Source of the DNA: Phorcus lineatus
Lineage: Eukaryota; Mollusca; Gastropoda; Trochida; Trochidae
NCBI GenBank assembly: GCA_921293015.1
Contig: OV121088.1
Coordinates: 36,270,836 to 36,334,835 of the forward strand
Length of the DNA stretch: 64,000 nt
Direction: 5' to 3'
A model generated the notes under the pieces. It was not told where the DNA came from and did no database searches. It saw nothing but the letters and a program-made list of their open reading frames with translations. Below are positions 10,780 through 25,785 of this stretch, in pieces. The position numbers and the translations under genes were made by a program. Numbering within the stretch: the stretch's first letter is position 1; each line of letters starts with the position of its first letter.

Positions 10780-12454
10780 TCTCATCATTGAAATTTATCT
10801 TGCAAAAGTTTATAAACGTGTTTGTCTTTAAAAAAATCATGAATGGTGATTCAACTATTTTACATAGGTACATCGTAACATTCTCAAAATAAATCTTCGA
10901 CATTTAGCTTTTTCGATTCTGAGATCGAAATCTTTTATGCGTAAGAATGTGTTTTAAAGTACAAATGAAAATATGAAAAAACTTTCTTTACAGTGCCTTT
11001 TCAAATTTATATTTTTGCTGTGTTCAGTAGCAGAATTACACATTTTGAAATGTTCGTATGATGCAGCTGAAAATATCAGCTTTCAAGGGACTGCAACTAG
11101 CAACAAAATATAACATATAGCAAGAAGTGGTTGAAATTAAGTCTTTTAACAACGTAACAATTGTAACTGACAAAAATATGAAAAGGAGGATTTCACGAGT
11201 GACATATATTCGTATGACCTTTTATTGATGAAAAGCGAGATGTATGAACGTGACCTATCACGATTTGATCGCTAATTAGTTTCGGGAAGCATTCGGTTGC
11301 CATTTTGTAATCGATATTAAAAAAAGTATGTGTACCGACTTGACGTTTACTGTTGTATCATGTTGCCTAAATATGCTTTATAGAGCTCCTGTAGAAAGGA
11401 TGTCTTATAAACATCTTCCACGTGTATTCCAATGCAGATTACAAGATCATTAATATCATATCGAAGTAGATCATGAAATATTTCAAACACGACAATAAGA
11501 TAATGGAATGCCATTTGAAATGAATGTTACATATATGCAGAAAATATTTGCAATTATAATATTTAATATTTTTTCTGGAGACCCGTAAACATTACTTTAT
11601 AATACATTGTAAGACATTGTGTCATCAATGTTATATAACGTTTTCAAACAAGTTTGCGTCGGTTATCAATATCGTCGATTATGAGGTTGAAAAAATACCA
11701 AGACCTTAACAATGTGCACCGTTATCAATCATTCGATCTGTTTTAGAACCATTTGTAAACGTCTTTACAAACGATTATTTCCTATTTTTAGAACAAAAAA
11801 TGTAGGAAGAAAGTGATAACCTTTGGATGGTTTGAGATTACTTTGAAAGCACCTGCATAACGTATCCTAGAAACCAAGGACATAGGGGAACGACTGAAAG
11901 AGGTGACGGGTAAACTATGAGACTATTGATCAAACGGTGTCGTGGCAGAACTTATTCTGAAGCTATCCAGATAAAATATAGAGGATATCTTTCCTTTACA
12001 ACTGCTATGCTTATCTCTTCGAGTGAGGTATAAACGTGGTTATGAATAACTTTGCTCCCTCAAGAGATAAGATAAATACAGTATTCGTCAGGGATTACAA
12101 ATATTCTGTTTATTATTTGAGTTTACTTATAATATTGTTACAAGGTAGTTTTCGCCAAACGATTGTTCTGATGATAACATTATGTAACATATAGTTTTTA
12201 TTTTTGAATCAAAATTAAAACTGACAAGGGAAATAAACCTCATAACATCATTTCAATGTGGCTTTTGTATCGGGGTCATGTTCGTCCATTTCATATATGT
12301 ACTTAACAAAATAAGTTGAGGACCATATAGATGTTTAATATACACAAATTCTACAGTAGATTTAATGATCCATATGATGTATAAATATTGAATAATAGAA
12401 GTTTTATTTTCATTCTAGAAGTTTAAGTGATAATTTAGTACAATATTTTATGGT
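10780..12454. other. AT-rich DNA, nothing recognised
   Basis: No exon, RNA gene or clear repeat seen over about 1.7 kb. Confidence 0.4.
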
Positions 12455-12498
12455 TATTCAACTTCTTTATTAATCAAAGTTAATAAAGAAGTTGAATA
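12455..12498. repeat. Perfect 19-bp hairpin with 6-bp loop
   Basis: Arms TATTCAACTTCTTTATTAA (12455-12473) and TTAATAAAGAAGTTGAATA (12480-12498) are exact reverse complements around TCAAAG. It may be a young foldback or a transcribed hairpin; no promoter or gene is adjacent. Confidence 0.8.
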
Positions 12499-13062
12499 TC
12501 AATTAAATCTTGTAATTCATTGAATATTTGAGTTGTTCTGAACATTTTTAGTTTGGTATACTTTCTAGCTGTTGTTTTCAACGAAACAGATCCCTGTGTT
12601 ATACTTCAGATCATTTTTGTCACATATCTGATATATGATGAAGCAGGTACGGAAAACGTTTGCCAAATGTAATTGAACTTCCTCTTCTTTTTTTATACAC
12701 ATAACCATAGAGTTTTGACATTCTTTTTAAAGTGTCTATCTTTTTTCAAAATATTTCAACTTTTTGTGGTTTCTCATCGTTCAATTTATAGGAAACTGTA
12801 AACGTGTTTGTACCATTTCCATTTCTCACGTGGCTGTACACGCAAATTGCGGTTTGGTTTACGAAACAAACGATGTATATCAATTAACATGTCGTATTTT
12901 GTTTCCGCAGAAGACGTACACCTGCGCCCCAATCAATCACAGATCTATGGTAGGCTAATCCAGAACTCGGCATTTATATGATAAATAATTCACCCTCTAT
13001 TTCAATGTATGGATTCACCGCAGTTATAATTTTAATACACAATTCTTGAGTTAGAAAAATAG
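12499..13062. other. No gene recognised
   Basis: AT-rich sequence without recognisable features. Confidence 0.35.
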
Positions 13063-13319
13063 GTTGAAAATCACGTTAGGCTTTGAAATAAGTGAGTATG
13101 CTCGAATAAATGTCGATTTTCAGATAACTGAAACAACAGGAGCTATTCAGCCTTTAATTTTTTTTATTTCCAAATAAATTGTTTTTAACAATTGAAAATA
13201 ACGTTATGCTTTGGTATAAGTAAGTCTTCTTAAATAAATGTCGATTTTCAGCTAACTAAAACAACAAGAGCTATTCAGCCTTTAATTTTTTTATATTTCC
13301 AAATTTCTGTTTTTTTAAC
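13063..13319 (+). repeat. Tandem duplication of a ~128-bp unit
   Basis: Copy 1 (13063-13190) and copy 2 (13191-13319) share TTGAAAATcACGTTAgGCTT, AAATAAATGTCGATTTTCAG and GAGCTATTCAGCCTTTAATT with scattered substitutions. Confidence 0.85.
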
Positions 13320-14620
<1,301 letters not shown>

Positions 14621-17035
14621 GAATAGAAACGTAGACCAGCTTACACGTCGAACGAATGTATTATGGGTGGTTAAACGTTTATAGAGAAACGGAAGAAATA
14701 ACAGAAGTTGAAGAGGAAAACAACATCCGTGTTGCTCTATCAGAGAAATAACTATAGAGAGACCAAGGAAAAGGCAAATACAAAAACAAATGCAATATAA
14801 CATGTGGAAAAGACACTGAGAAAGAAACCGCGTCAAAAGAGAAGCAATGAGGCAGAAAAAACGCGGAATCATAGAAACAGACAGAAAAAGACAGGGAAAA
14901 CGGAAAACAGCTAGGAGATAGAAACATGTGACAGGCAGGAAAAACGTAACAACATTGTCAGACATTATTTGCGAAACGATGATACAGTATAAAACGTACA
15001 TATACCCAGCTCAGTTTTTACTGCTGTAAATGCTTTATGTACACTGATAAGCTTTAATCTTATCTCCTCTGAGGGGAAATTTCCAAGACAGCCAACTATG
15101 AAACTGTGTTTAAACGCAGGAATCCTGGCGATATAGGAAGCACCGATTAAGAGTTTGCATCAGCTGATAATTGATAAATTTAGACTGTTTTCTATTAATA
15201 ACTCATCTCCTCGAAGCTGTACGCTGGCAACTCTAAAACCATTGGCACAAAAAATGAAGCCAAACGTTTCGGCAGGAGGTTTTCTCGTCAACAAAATGGT
15301 AAAAATATGTTGTTTACTTGCCTCTGCGTGAGAGGATCAAGCTTTGGCAGAGATATAAAGTACATCAACATTGCCTTTGTATTATTTTTGGTATTTGTCT
15401 GTGGTGGCGTCGGCGTGTGGTTGCGTCGTAGTCTGTAGGCGAGACCCTGAAACAAGGTAGAAGCCTAAGCAAGTCTATGAAAAGACTTTAGAGATTTTTT
15501 TCAGAAAATAGAGAAATTTCAGTCTCCTTTTCATTTCATTTAATATTTTTCAAATTTTTCAGTTAACTGATGCATTATCTTATTGTTAAACTTGTTGCGT
15601 CAGTGTGTATATGTGTGTGTACTAGCGTACGTTAGTACATGTGTTTTGTTATGTATCCATATGCTTCATCAGAAACTCGGATAACTTGCGTATAAGTAAT
15701 GTTTGCATGATCTTATAATGCCAATTTTGCATGATAATCTTATATATATTCATATCTAAACCTATATAATCCCGTTTTATCTGTATAGTATAAATGCAAA
15801 CTGTTTTGGCACTTTTTATTGATAAAAAACTTCTTTATTTTGTATCAACGTCGTTTCGTTATGAATAGTAACGTCGTTGTCAAGCAAGCTTACACAGAAT
15901 AAAGAATTTAGTTTTCTATAAAAAAAGTGTCCTTTTTCTTCGTCGCTTCAGCTTTTATAATGCCATTAAAAAGAAACTTTGTGTGTATTTATTTGTATGT
16001 TCTTATGTCCGCGGTACTCAAAAACTATCGTCTTTGGGTACTGAGCTGTAAAAACATTGAACCTTTTCTCGCTTACCGAAGTAGGCTATTAAGATAAAAG
16101 GGCATTATGATTTGCATTCAGAATTGAAACTACAATTAAATGAATCTGCGAATTTCAATATAATACATTTAATCATCCTTCAGTATTTCAAAAACAGAAT
16201 GCTCCCTTTAATCTACAGACAAGTAATATATATCATATGACAATTGTCTTAAAATTAGGTTAAGTAAAACAATAACACTTATTGTTAAGTTTTTACATGA
16301 ATTCTCTGACAATCAGATGTGAAAATGTAATGGCTTCAGTGGGTTGTTGTTAAATATCATCTTACACACATAGGGCCTGATGCGGTCTCAGTCAGCTTGC
16401 ATCATCTGCAATACTGCATTCATACAGGATGACAGCACCAGCTGTTTCACAACAATATCATAACTTTTTAAAACGAGAAAATTTAAGATTTGTTTTTAAT
16501 TACTCGGTGAAACAAAATAAGTGACGCAGTTACCATAGGTGTACATGTGCAAATATCTCTTTTGACCCGCTGCAGTCAATGATCATGAAGTTAAGACGAC
16601 CGAAGTCAGTAGGGAAATAAAATAAAAACCGTCAGCGTCAGTTATGCACACAATGACAATATTGATCTTTGAATAGTGCTGAATTTATAAACAATCACAT
16701 TCCCATAAAACTTCGGGAAATATCAAAGATTATTCCATTGCCCCTTTGCACCACAATCACCATTTATTTACTGATTAATCCTTGAGGTAACATATTATTC
16801 AGATAGCTTGCAATTGTTTGATTCGTTTCATCGATGAAAGATACTTAGACATATGGGTTTATACATACTCATTCAGGGTTTCTCGACACTTGTTTGTCGA
16901 TTTGTCATGATTTATACAAACTGACACATTTCGACTTGCCTGTATTGTATATCAACAATATATTGTGCTATATATGACAACAGCTGGTCTATTTTGTGAC
17001 CCAATAATTATAATAAATGCGGTTATTTGATGTGT

Positions 17036-17040
<5 letters not shown>
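14621..17040. other. No gene recognised (2.4 kb)
   Basis: Degenerate purine-rich sequence continues to about 14950. The rest is ordinary AT-rich DNA. Open frames on the minus strand between 14492 and 15001 extend out of the microsatellite and show no family similarity. Confidence 0.4.
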
Positions 17041-17082
<42 letters not shown>

Positions 17083-17745
17083 CAGAGAGACAGAGACAGA
17101 GACAGAGAGACAGAGAGACAGAGAGACAGAGAGACAGAGACAGAGAAAGAGAGAAAGAGACAGGGATAGAGATATTGAGATCCAAAGGGAGACACAAACC
17201 GAGACAGGGATAGAGATATTGACACAGAGGGAGACACAAACGGAGACAGGGATAGAGATGTTGAGATTCTGAGGAAGAAACTAACCGAGACAGAGATAGA
17301 GATATTAGGATTCTGAGGGAGAAACTAACCGAGACGAGATAGAGATATTGATATCCAGAGAGAGAAACTAACGTAGACAGTGATAGAAATTTTGAGATCC
17401 TGTGGGAGAAACTAACCGAGACAGAGATAGGGATATTGAGATCCTGAGAGAGAAACTAACCGAGACAGAGATAGAGATATTGAGATCCAGAGAGAGAAAC
17501 TAATGGAGACAGAGATAGAGCTATTGAGATACTGAGGGAGAAACTAACGGAGACAGAGATAGAGATAGAGATATTGAGATCCAGAGAGAGAGAAACTAAC
17601 GGAGACAGAAATAGAGATATTGACATCGAGAGAGAGAAATTAACCGAGACAGAGATAGAGATATTGAGGTCCTGAGAAAGAAATTAACCGAGACAGAGAT
17701 AGTGATATTCGATGACAGAGACTGATAGAACCCGAGATAGATATA
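17041..17745 (+). repeat. (GA)n microsatellite followed by a ~44-bp minisatellite
   Basis: Pure GA (about 17040-17074) passes through GACAGA variants to about 17160. It then becomes about 13 degenerate copies of a roughly 44-bp unit built from CAGAGATAGAGATATTGAGA, TCC(A/T)GAGAGAG and AAACTAAC, ending near 17745. The minisatellite looks like an expanded derivative of the microsatellite. Confidence 0.92.
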
Positions 17746-18478
17746 GTGAGATACAAAGACAAATACAGACGCACAAAACATACAGATAGAAAGAAAAATT
17801 CCAAAGAAGGATATCCTAGAGCGTTTTCTTTCTACCAAAGATGTATGTCTGACGTAAGATTTCTCTTTTCAAAGAAAGCAGCGCCAACTTTTATCAGTCC
17901 AATAACGATAGCAAGGTCAAACCTTCAAGCTTTGGCCTCGTTTTTCTCCAAGAGAAACGCAGTACGGGGGCTTGGCAGGATTGAGCCATTTTTATGTATT
18001 GACGGTTCTTGTTTGTATGTGTTACTTTTGCATACCGACGCTTTTGTAATCGAAAAAAAGACAGATATTTGGTTCGGTGTAAGAAGATCGCATCAAGAAT
18101 TGCTTTTATTTGTGAAAACATTCAATTTTTGCAGCATAAGATACATTGGTTTATTAACGGTGTTCCGTATAATAGACCAAACTACAATGTTCTTGGTGAG
18201 TTCTTGATTTGTGTATTGAAATATAGTTATTACCTAGATGAAAATAGCTCATTTATTAAGATCTGTACTAAAATAAACGATGGCCTTGAACGAGATAAAT
18301 TATGTCATTTATGCTATGACATCATGTTTCCTTTTCTGTTTTGTGTTAATACAGTTCCTTGAGGCAGACAGATTTGAAGAAAATAGATGATACGTATCCC
18401 TTTGCCCTTATAAAAAGTACACTAAAAATAAGCCAATATCAAAGCATGTTTTAAACTCGGGTATACCTAAACCAATTT
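17746..18478. other. No gene recognised
   Basis: A 153-codon open frame (17746-18207) starts inside the degenerate repeat and resembles no known family. Overlapping frames on both strands are equally open, so coding is not supported. Confidence 0.4.
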
Positions 18479-18756
18479 TCCACACCCTGCTACATCAGCG
18501 TATTTGTCTCCGCCTAGCTCCATCAAATACAATGATATCCTTCGGCCTAAAACGCTCACATCGCTTACGGCTGGTTGCCCATTGACATTTGTTTGTATTC
18601 TCATCCGGGTGGTGCCGCTATTCCTGAATGCGAGTCATTTCATTGGCTTGCTATATTTCGCGATACGAGCGCTTTAGGCCTAAGGATATCAGGGTATATG
18701 ATGGAGCTAGGCGGAGACAAATACGCTGATGTACAGCAGGATGATTATCCCTGGTT
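18479..18756. mobile_element. Non-autonomous TIR element (MITE/foldback), family A
   Basis: The terminal inverted repeats are about 67-77 bp. The left one starts CCTGCTACATCAGCGTATTT; the right one ends with AAATACGCTGATGTACAGCAGG. Arms 18492-18558 and about 18675-18741 differ at roughly six positions. The interior has no transposase, so the element would need enzymes supplied in trans. Related copies lie at 8712-8798 (ends) and 57930-58125 (interior and right end). The 95-codon open frame 18575-18862 crosses the right arm and is not considered a gene. Confidence 0.85.
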
Positions 18757-19279
18757 TTCTCTCTTTCTCATATGGTATACTCTACAGACGGCAAGAAAAC
18801 TTTATACCAGTGTCAAGCTTGGTCATATAATCATCGAAAATAATATATTGAGACATATATAATGACATAGAGTCACTTTTGTAAATATATTAATATTTAT
18901 ATGTCATAAAAAATGTCTTTCATTTAACTTCAATGAAGGAAAAATTATCGTCATGTCTAATTGCTTATCTTCCTATATGTAGGACAAATTGTGTTTGGGA
19001 ATATCGACGCTTGCCTATTTTAAAATAATATTGTTTCAACTAATTTAATAATGTGGAAGACTTAATGCCTAACCTATGATTTTCATAAAACACTTTAAGC
19101 AATATGTCAAGAGAACAACTGTCTCACATTTATCCGTCACCGATTGGATGTTGTTCATTGTTAACCGCTGTTACAGATTTCTAGGTCAATGCATAATATA
19201 TCTATATGCATTGCATGGTTATCAACAACACAACAACGACTCATAATTCATATAGATAACATTAAGATAATCTTAATCT
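18757..19279. other. No gene recognised
   Basis: AT-rich sequence with no recognisable feature. Confidence 0.35.
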
Positions 19280-19600
19280 TTGCATTAATAGAAACTGTAA
19301 ATCGTAAATGATTACATTCATAAATAAAGATCGTGAAACTGTAAAATGATTACATTAACAAGTAAAGGTAGTTAAACTGTAAATCGTAAATTTTAACATA
19401 AATAATAATGGTAGTGAAACTGTAAAAGTAAATGGTTACATTACCAAATGAAGATAGTGGAACTAAAAGTAAAAGATTACATTACCAAATGAAGTTAGTG
19501 AAACTCGAAAATGTTGACATAAGGAATGAATGTAGTTATACTTCATATTGTAAATGATGACATAAAGAATTAAGTTAGTTTAAGTGTTAATCGTATATAA
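19280..19600 (+). repeat. Degenerate ~50-bp tandem repeat
   Basis: Six to seven eroded units are built around GTGAAACTGTAAA..GTAAATGATTACATTA..AATAAAGATA. Unit length varies between about 40 and 55 bp, suggesting an old array. Confidence 0.75.
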
Positions 19601-21619
19601 TAACAACAGTATCACCTTGATCCTTTCATACTGTGTTGTTAACATATCATCATATATCAGTCTTAAATAATGTATTTCAGTGAAATCTTTTCAAACAAAT
19701 ATGTCATAAGACAGAAAAACGACCAAATGAACTATTTAATGTTTAACTAGAAGGTAGGAATGTTTGTGAATAATGAAATTGTACCTTAATTTGTATAAAG
19801 AACAACATTATAACATTGAAGTTACGTTTGTGAAGGTTTGATAAATTTGACTGACGTTTTGTTTATATTCCATTAAAAACATTATATCCCAAAACATGTC
19901 ATTGAGCTACAGTTGAAAGTAAAAGAAACGCGATGTATTATGCAAATGGAAAAAATCTCAGAACCTTATTGATAATCAATAATCAATAATCTGAGACATT
20001 AACAAGAAGGCGTTCTTAGAATTTAAAACAAAATTATATACCCCTATGAGTTGTTCAATCGGTGACCGGCCTTTCGAGCTTAACAATCAATGTAAGACTT
20101 AAAAGTGTATAAATGGTAATATCGACGTTGTCACTGCAGATAACATCAGCCATATTTCTGTTCATAGAGTAGTCGAGTGGCTCCGGTTACACCTGTCCAA
20201 GCATGTGTCATGTGTATTTACAAAATTATTCTAGATATTTTGTGCAATACTAAGGTATGTTTATCTTAAGAGGGCGACAATCATTGGTTATTCGTATGTG
20301 TAAAACTTCATAGTCACGTGACTTAGCAACATCGGCAAGTCTATTAATTTGTCTGAAATATTTCTGATAAAAATGGTAATATTTAAACTGTCATTGTGAA
20401 CTTAACTGATTGATACCCATATTATCAAATTTTCGGTAGTTTAGTTTTATAAATGTTTACTTTCTCTCGTACTTAAGTTTATATGCCTGACTAGCGTTTT
20501 GTTTGCGTGCGAGTATACTTAAGAAAAACTGTTACGATTTTATAGCAAAGTCCAGATGTCACAATACAACGACATAAATATAACATACAGATAAAATACA
20601 TGCATAAACATCGATTGTTTATTGATGAAACCGATAATATCTACCATCAGAGCATTACCTAACACTAATAAAAACCAGATTAGGTTGGTAAATTACACAT
20701 ACAGCTGTATTACTCTTGCTGGTGGGAGGAATAAATCTTAAATTCAATAAAATGTCAGGAAATATTTACGAATTTATATAATTTTCGTTAGAAGAGCGAA
20801 CATATTAAAACCACTTAGGAGACTAACTGCGCATTTGTTCAAAAACACGTTAGAAATGACATGCAGAATGAACATCAGCTCATAGTTTTTTGTTTTACTC
20901 TACAAACTTAATCATTTACGTCTTTCGTTTTTAAAGAGCTCGAGTCGGCGACTTTCATATCAGTTGAATGGGATTACTGTTTGACTTAGATTGTTCTGTA
21001 CATGTATATTGAATAAGGATGAAGGAAGCAAGTTTGACAGAAGATTTGCAATCTAAAAAAAACATTTTTTTATCATAAGAGCATAATTGAAAAATTGACA
21101 AAATTTAATTTAATTAAAGCAAGTCAAGGAAAAATTCAGCGACCTCATTAGAAAATTTCAAACAAGATTTCCTATGAATATATCTAATATATAATACATT
21201 ATATGTGTATATAGTTGAATAGTTGAGTGCAACAAGGAAGTCACACCAACCCATATCTATTTCATTTTTCTTTGCCTACTTCACTTTCAGTGGGTCATTG
21301 CTAGGATATACAGTAACAAAACGTTAAATCTTTTACTAAGGTGTTGCACAACTTGGTCTGAACCAGGTAACAAATATTAACATGACATGTATACAGGTAT
21401 TCAAGACATGAGTACATGACATCATACATACTTATTATATACCATTCCAACACTTCTCTACTTCTTTATACCATTATTTCTCTGATTTCCTCTTTGATTG
21501 AGCATTCTTTCTATTGCATCTATATGGCTTAGCTTCGTAAGATTCTGAAAAGCATTAATTAAAGATGAGTTACCATGGTGAACAATTCAGAATAGCTGCA
21601 GAAGATGTATACGAAAGAC
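19601..21619. other. No gene recognised (2 kb)
   Basis: AT-rich DNA. A GATAATCAATAATCAATAAT simple repeat occurs near 19970. No exon or RNA gene recognised. Confidence 0.4.
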
Positions 21620-22420
21620 TTACCAAGTCTAGAGGAATCCTTTTACACGATTAACGCAAACAACGCCATAATGCCAGGGTGTACCAAGCCTAGAAGCACG
21701 TCATTAAAGGAGGAACGCAAACAACGTTGAAATCCCAAGAAGGACCAAATCTAGAAGCACGTCATTAAAGGAGGAACGCAAACAACGTTGAAATGCCAAG
21801 AAGGACCAAATCTAGAAGCACGTAATTAAAGGAGGAACGCAAACAACGTTGTAATCCTAAGAAGGACCAAATCTAGAAGCACGTCATTAAAGGATAAACG
21901 CAAACAACGTTGAAATGCCAAGAAGGACCAAATCTAGAAGCACGTCATTAAAGGAGGAACGCAAACAACGTTGAAATGCCAAGAAGGACCAAATCTAGAA
22001 GCACGTAATTAAAGGAGGAACGCAAACAACGTTGTAATTGTTAAGAAGGACCAAATCTAGAAGCACGTCATTAAAGGAGGAACGCAAACAACGTTGTAAT
22101 CCCAAGAAGGACCAAATCTAGAAGCACGTCATTAAAGGATGAACGCAAACAACGTTGTATTGCCAAGAAGGACCAAATCTAGAAGCATGTCATTAAAGGA
22201 GTACCTTAAACGGCGCAGATATGCTGATATGTATCAAGTCTAGACGCATTTTATTATAGGAGTAACTTAAACAGCGGAGATATGCTGATATGTACCAAGT
22301 CTAGAGGCATGTTATTATAGGAGTAACTTAAACAGCGGAGATATGCTGAGATGTAGCAAGTCTAGGAGCATGTTATTTTAGGAGGAACGCAAAACGCGCA
22401 GATATGCTGAGATGCATCAA
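21620..22420 (+). repeat. ~61-bp minisatellite with two sequence variants
   Basis: About 13 tandem units are anchored by a TCTAGA-type motif (CTAGAAGCACGT at 21690, 21751, 21812, 21873, 21934, 21995, 22057, 22118 and 22179). Units up to about 22200 share GAACGCAAACAACGTTGAAA and AAGAAGGACCAAATCTAGAA. Units 22200-22400 form a second variant with AACAGCGGAGATATGCTGA and CAAGTCTAG. The period is 60-62 bp. There are no unique spacers between the copies. Confidence 0.93.
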
Positions 22421-24000
22421 GTCAAGCATGTTGCTTTCAATAGTAGGATATATCTATCTAACAACACCCGTAGGAATAAAACGTTATACGATTAATCACG
22501 ACTGTAATGTTTCAAATGAGAATAATCACCAAGTGAAAATAGTTGCCAATTGTATCCGTGACATTTGCAAATGGCACAGTAGAGGTGGATGTATTTGTGT
22601 GTATGAGTATGTATGATTTATATCTTACACTTCGTTTAATGTTTTGATTTCCATATGTAGCTAATAATTCACCTAATAAGTGTATGCGTCTATGCTTAGG
22701 TGTTGATTTTAAATTATAGAACAGATCTTGTTATGGTCTCTTCTTCACGTCATTGTTATAGAAAGTTCTTTTAGCGACATTATTAGATATATAATAAATA
22801 TTTAAATATTTTAATGATGCCATATACAATACATTCAAACGAAGTTCGAAGAGGACAGATTTGGGTTTTATACTGTTCAAAATATCGTGACAAATGAGCA
22901 AACTGGACGAAAGTTTTTTCCAGTGTTCTTGACGTTTTTGACAATCAATGATACCTTCGAAAGTAATCTCAACAAAAAAAATTATGTATTATCCAGTGTT
23001 CGTCTTCTTTGAGATTTGAAAGACGACCTTTCTTGGATATGCCTTGGGTGTGTCAAAACACACAATCCGAAACTAAATTCTTCTTCTTTATTCTCTTTTG
23101 AAGAAAACATACCTGCTATGCGTTGTGATCAAATATTATGAATGCTAATTTACATGGCTGTAATTATTTTCAATTTTTTTGTGTATGAAGATCATTTACG
23201 TGGTCTTACTTTGGATTTATATTCAATTCAAATGTATATGTTTAAGATTATCCCTTTTTTTAGAAATAGATATAGAAAGTACACCAATTCGTATTGCTTT
23301 CTCTTTACTAATGGTGTTTTTATGAACACGAACATTTTGTAATAGAGGATTTTTATAAATTATTATTAAAAAAATATATAAATGACCAATTTACTTCAAG
23401 GACAATATAAGTTGTACATTCTTTCCAAAAACATTCACAGGAACGTAGTTGTTGATATTAGAAATTCTTTAGGTTTTTATACCATTAGAAAATAAATTTT
23501 CTCCCTATAAAATTAGCTCAATCAGAAAGTATTTTCGTGTTGGCTACAATTTCGTAATATAACACTGTATGTTGAATATAGATTAATTGTTAGAATTTTC
23601 TTTTTACTTTAAAATTCCAACGCGGATAGGAAAACAGTTTTCAAAGTAAATACGGATATGAATAAAAACACACATTTTTGTTTATCATTTATCAACACAT
23701 CGTTATAAGCGAACTATCATAACACGCAACAGCTTTTCATCAATAATACCAGCAATTGACCGTAAGTGACGTAATGGGGTTCAAAGTTCAAAATAACACG
23801 CAGCTGTATATCTGATATCGGCCCGCAATGTCAAAATGAATATTGATGAGGTCATGAATATGTATGAGCTCTTTGGGGCCGCAGTTGCGCTAACACCATT
23901 GCATTCAGGAAACAGAGTAGAAGGGCTAACAGCATTGAAACAGCATTTGGGAGACGTGTCATAGTTTATTACTGGTGTGGATACGCTTAACAACGTCAAA
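22421..24000. other. AT-rich DNA, nothing firmly recognised
   Basis: No exon or repeat family was identified. The last 200 bp would be the upstream region of the possible first exon at 24001, but no clear TATA box was found at a sensible distance. Confidence 0.35.
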
Positions 24001-24036
24001 ATGCCAAGCACTCCGGATTTATCGAAATATGAAAAG
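24001..24036 (+). CDS. Possible first coding exon of an unidentified gene
   Basis: ATG at 24001 in a good context (GTCAAAATGC, A at -3) opens twelve codons reading MPSTPDLSKYEK. They end exactly at a consensus splice donor, AAAG|GTAAGA (24037). The short peptide is hydrophilic and reads like a natural N-terminus, but I cannot assign it to a family. No matching downstream exon was recognised before the hexokinase gene at 38.3 kb. It is either the start of a gene with long introns whose later exons I missed, or a chance combination of start codon and donor site. Confidence 0.3.
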
Positions 24037-25460
24037 GTAAGATTTGAAATGAAATGATATTTTAGCGTGTTAGGTTGAATGTTACGTTTCTAAAGTGGAC
24101 AAGAGCGGCCGGCTATTTATAGAATCGGTATCAAAACAAGGGTCACATGTTTGTAGTGTCGCTGGACTTACCGTGCTTGTATTTTATGTTATTTTATTGT
24201 GAAACATGTGATATAGGTATGCAGATAACTCATCAACGTGTTTGATAACTCTTATTTGCCATGCTGGTTTTGAAAACATCGATATACATCTGTAGGTGAA
24301 ATGTGGGTCAGATTAGGAAGACGGCAAGGCGTTTGAGATAGATTTCAGTATGAACAGAAGTCGTTTGATCATCTGATGACTTTACTTTATCATTTCTAAC
24401 ATGAAAGAGTGAGACTATTGTAAAATTGATAACATGTAAACATGTTTACAATGTCGATATCATATTATGCATCGATACATGGTGTTGTCTTCTTATGGAG
24501 ACCTCATCGCTGATTGGTTGAAAATAGGTGTGTGGCGGTCACACCCCCCTGGCCACGGACAAGGTCGAATATATTATCCTTTAAACATGTTCCCCCAGAC
24601 ATATAGACATAGATATACAGATATAGTCCAGACAAATGGCCAGTTGGTAAATAGGTGGCCCCTCCGTATAAGTTGTAATATCCAGGGAATTGATTTTTGC
24701 TATGATGAGTACAAAAGAGGGACTATACCATGAAATGGTGTTAAATAATGCTTCTGCGTCGCAGTATTCTCTGTCAATATACGTGGCAGCATAAACAACT
24801 AATATCCTCAAGTTGTATTGAACCAGAGAAAAATGACGTGCTCATAAAAGAACAGATTTATCTAAGTAGAATGCCGACGCGTACAGAAAGGTTATGCAAC
24901 TTAAACTGTGTTAATGAGATTTAGAATGACTGCTTTATTAGGTAATCACGGTTGATGAATTTCAACAAGAAGGTTATGTTAAATTACAAGTATAAGCGTT
25001 ATTTTTTCTAATTCGTCTTTTACTTTGTTTAAAATTGGCATTTAAAGTACATTTAGAAAGAATTATAACATTGAAATAAAGAAATAAGAACGTTATTTCT
25101 AATTCAAAAGATGGATTGGAAAAACATTGAATTGTTATTGAAAGTTATTTTATGTAAAAGGTAAGATTGTCAAGTTTTTGCTTTAGGTGTGAACTATTGT
25201 GATCGAAAGACTTTAGTAGGTCGCATGATGCAATCACTTTACAAATTGCAAAAGATGATAATGATAAATTGTATAAGATAAAATCATTCAACATTAGGAA
25301 TCCTCAGCATGGGTACTTTACGATTTTTTGGGAAAATTCACATAAATCTAACTGCATTCGATTCATTGACACACTGACTTGAAATCCAGTGAAAGACAGT
25401 AAAAATAAGGTGCGCGATAGAACTTCGAACAACCTTGATTTAACAAATATAATAGAATCA
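24037..25460. other. No gene recognised
   Basis: An 88-codon open frame at 24467-24733 overlaps a 76-codon frame on the other strand. Neither resembles a known protein. Confidence 0.35.
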
Positions 25461-25785
25461 CATCAATATGTAGAACAATACTGCAACATATAAGATCATA
25501 ACTTTACATCAATATGTAGAACAATACTGCAACAAATAAGAACATATCTTTATATCAATATGTAGAACAATACTGCAACAAATAAGAACATATCTTTACA
25601 TCAATATGTAGAACAATACTGCAACATATAAGATCATAACTTTACATCAATATGTAGAACAATACTGCAACAAATAAGAACATAACTTTACATCAATATG
25701 TAGAACAATACTGCAACAAATAAGAACATAACTTTACATCAATATGCAGAACAATACTGCAACAAATAAGAACATAACTTAAAAT
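25461..25785 (+). repeat. 46-bp minisatellite, 7 copies
   Basis: CATCAATATGTAGAACAATA recurs at about 25461, 25507, 25553, 25599, 25645, 25691 and 25737 with a strict 46-bp period. The connecting segment is CTGCAACAAATAAGAACATA. Two alternating connector variants (AACATATAAGATCAT and AACAAATAAGAACAT) show that higher-order blocks were copied. Confidence 0.95.

Noticed and set aside
17746..18207. 153-codon frame
   Set aside because: Starts in degenerate repeat sequence, overlaps other open frames on both strands, no family similarity.
18575..18862. 95-codon frame across the 18.5-kb TIR element
   Set aside because: Runs through the right inverted repeat and is not preserved in the related copy at 57930-58125.
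21620..22420. Regularly spaced repeats resembling a CRISPR array
   Set aside because: Whole 61-bp units repeat with no unique spacers, and the genome is eukaryotic.
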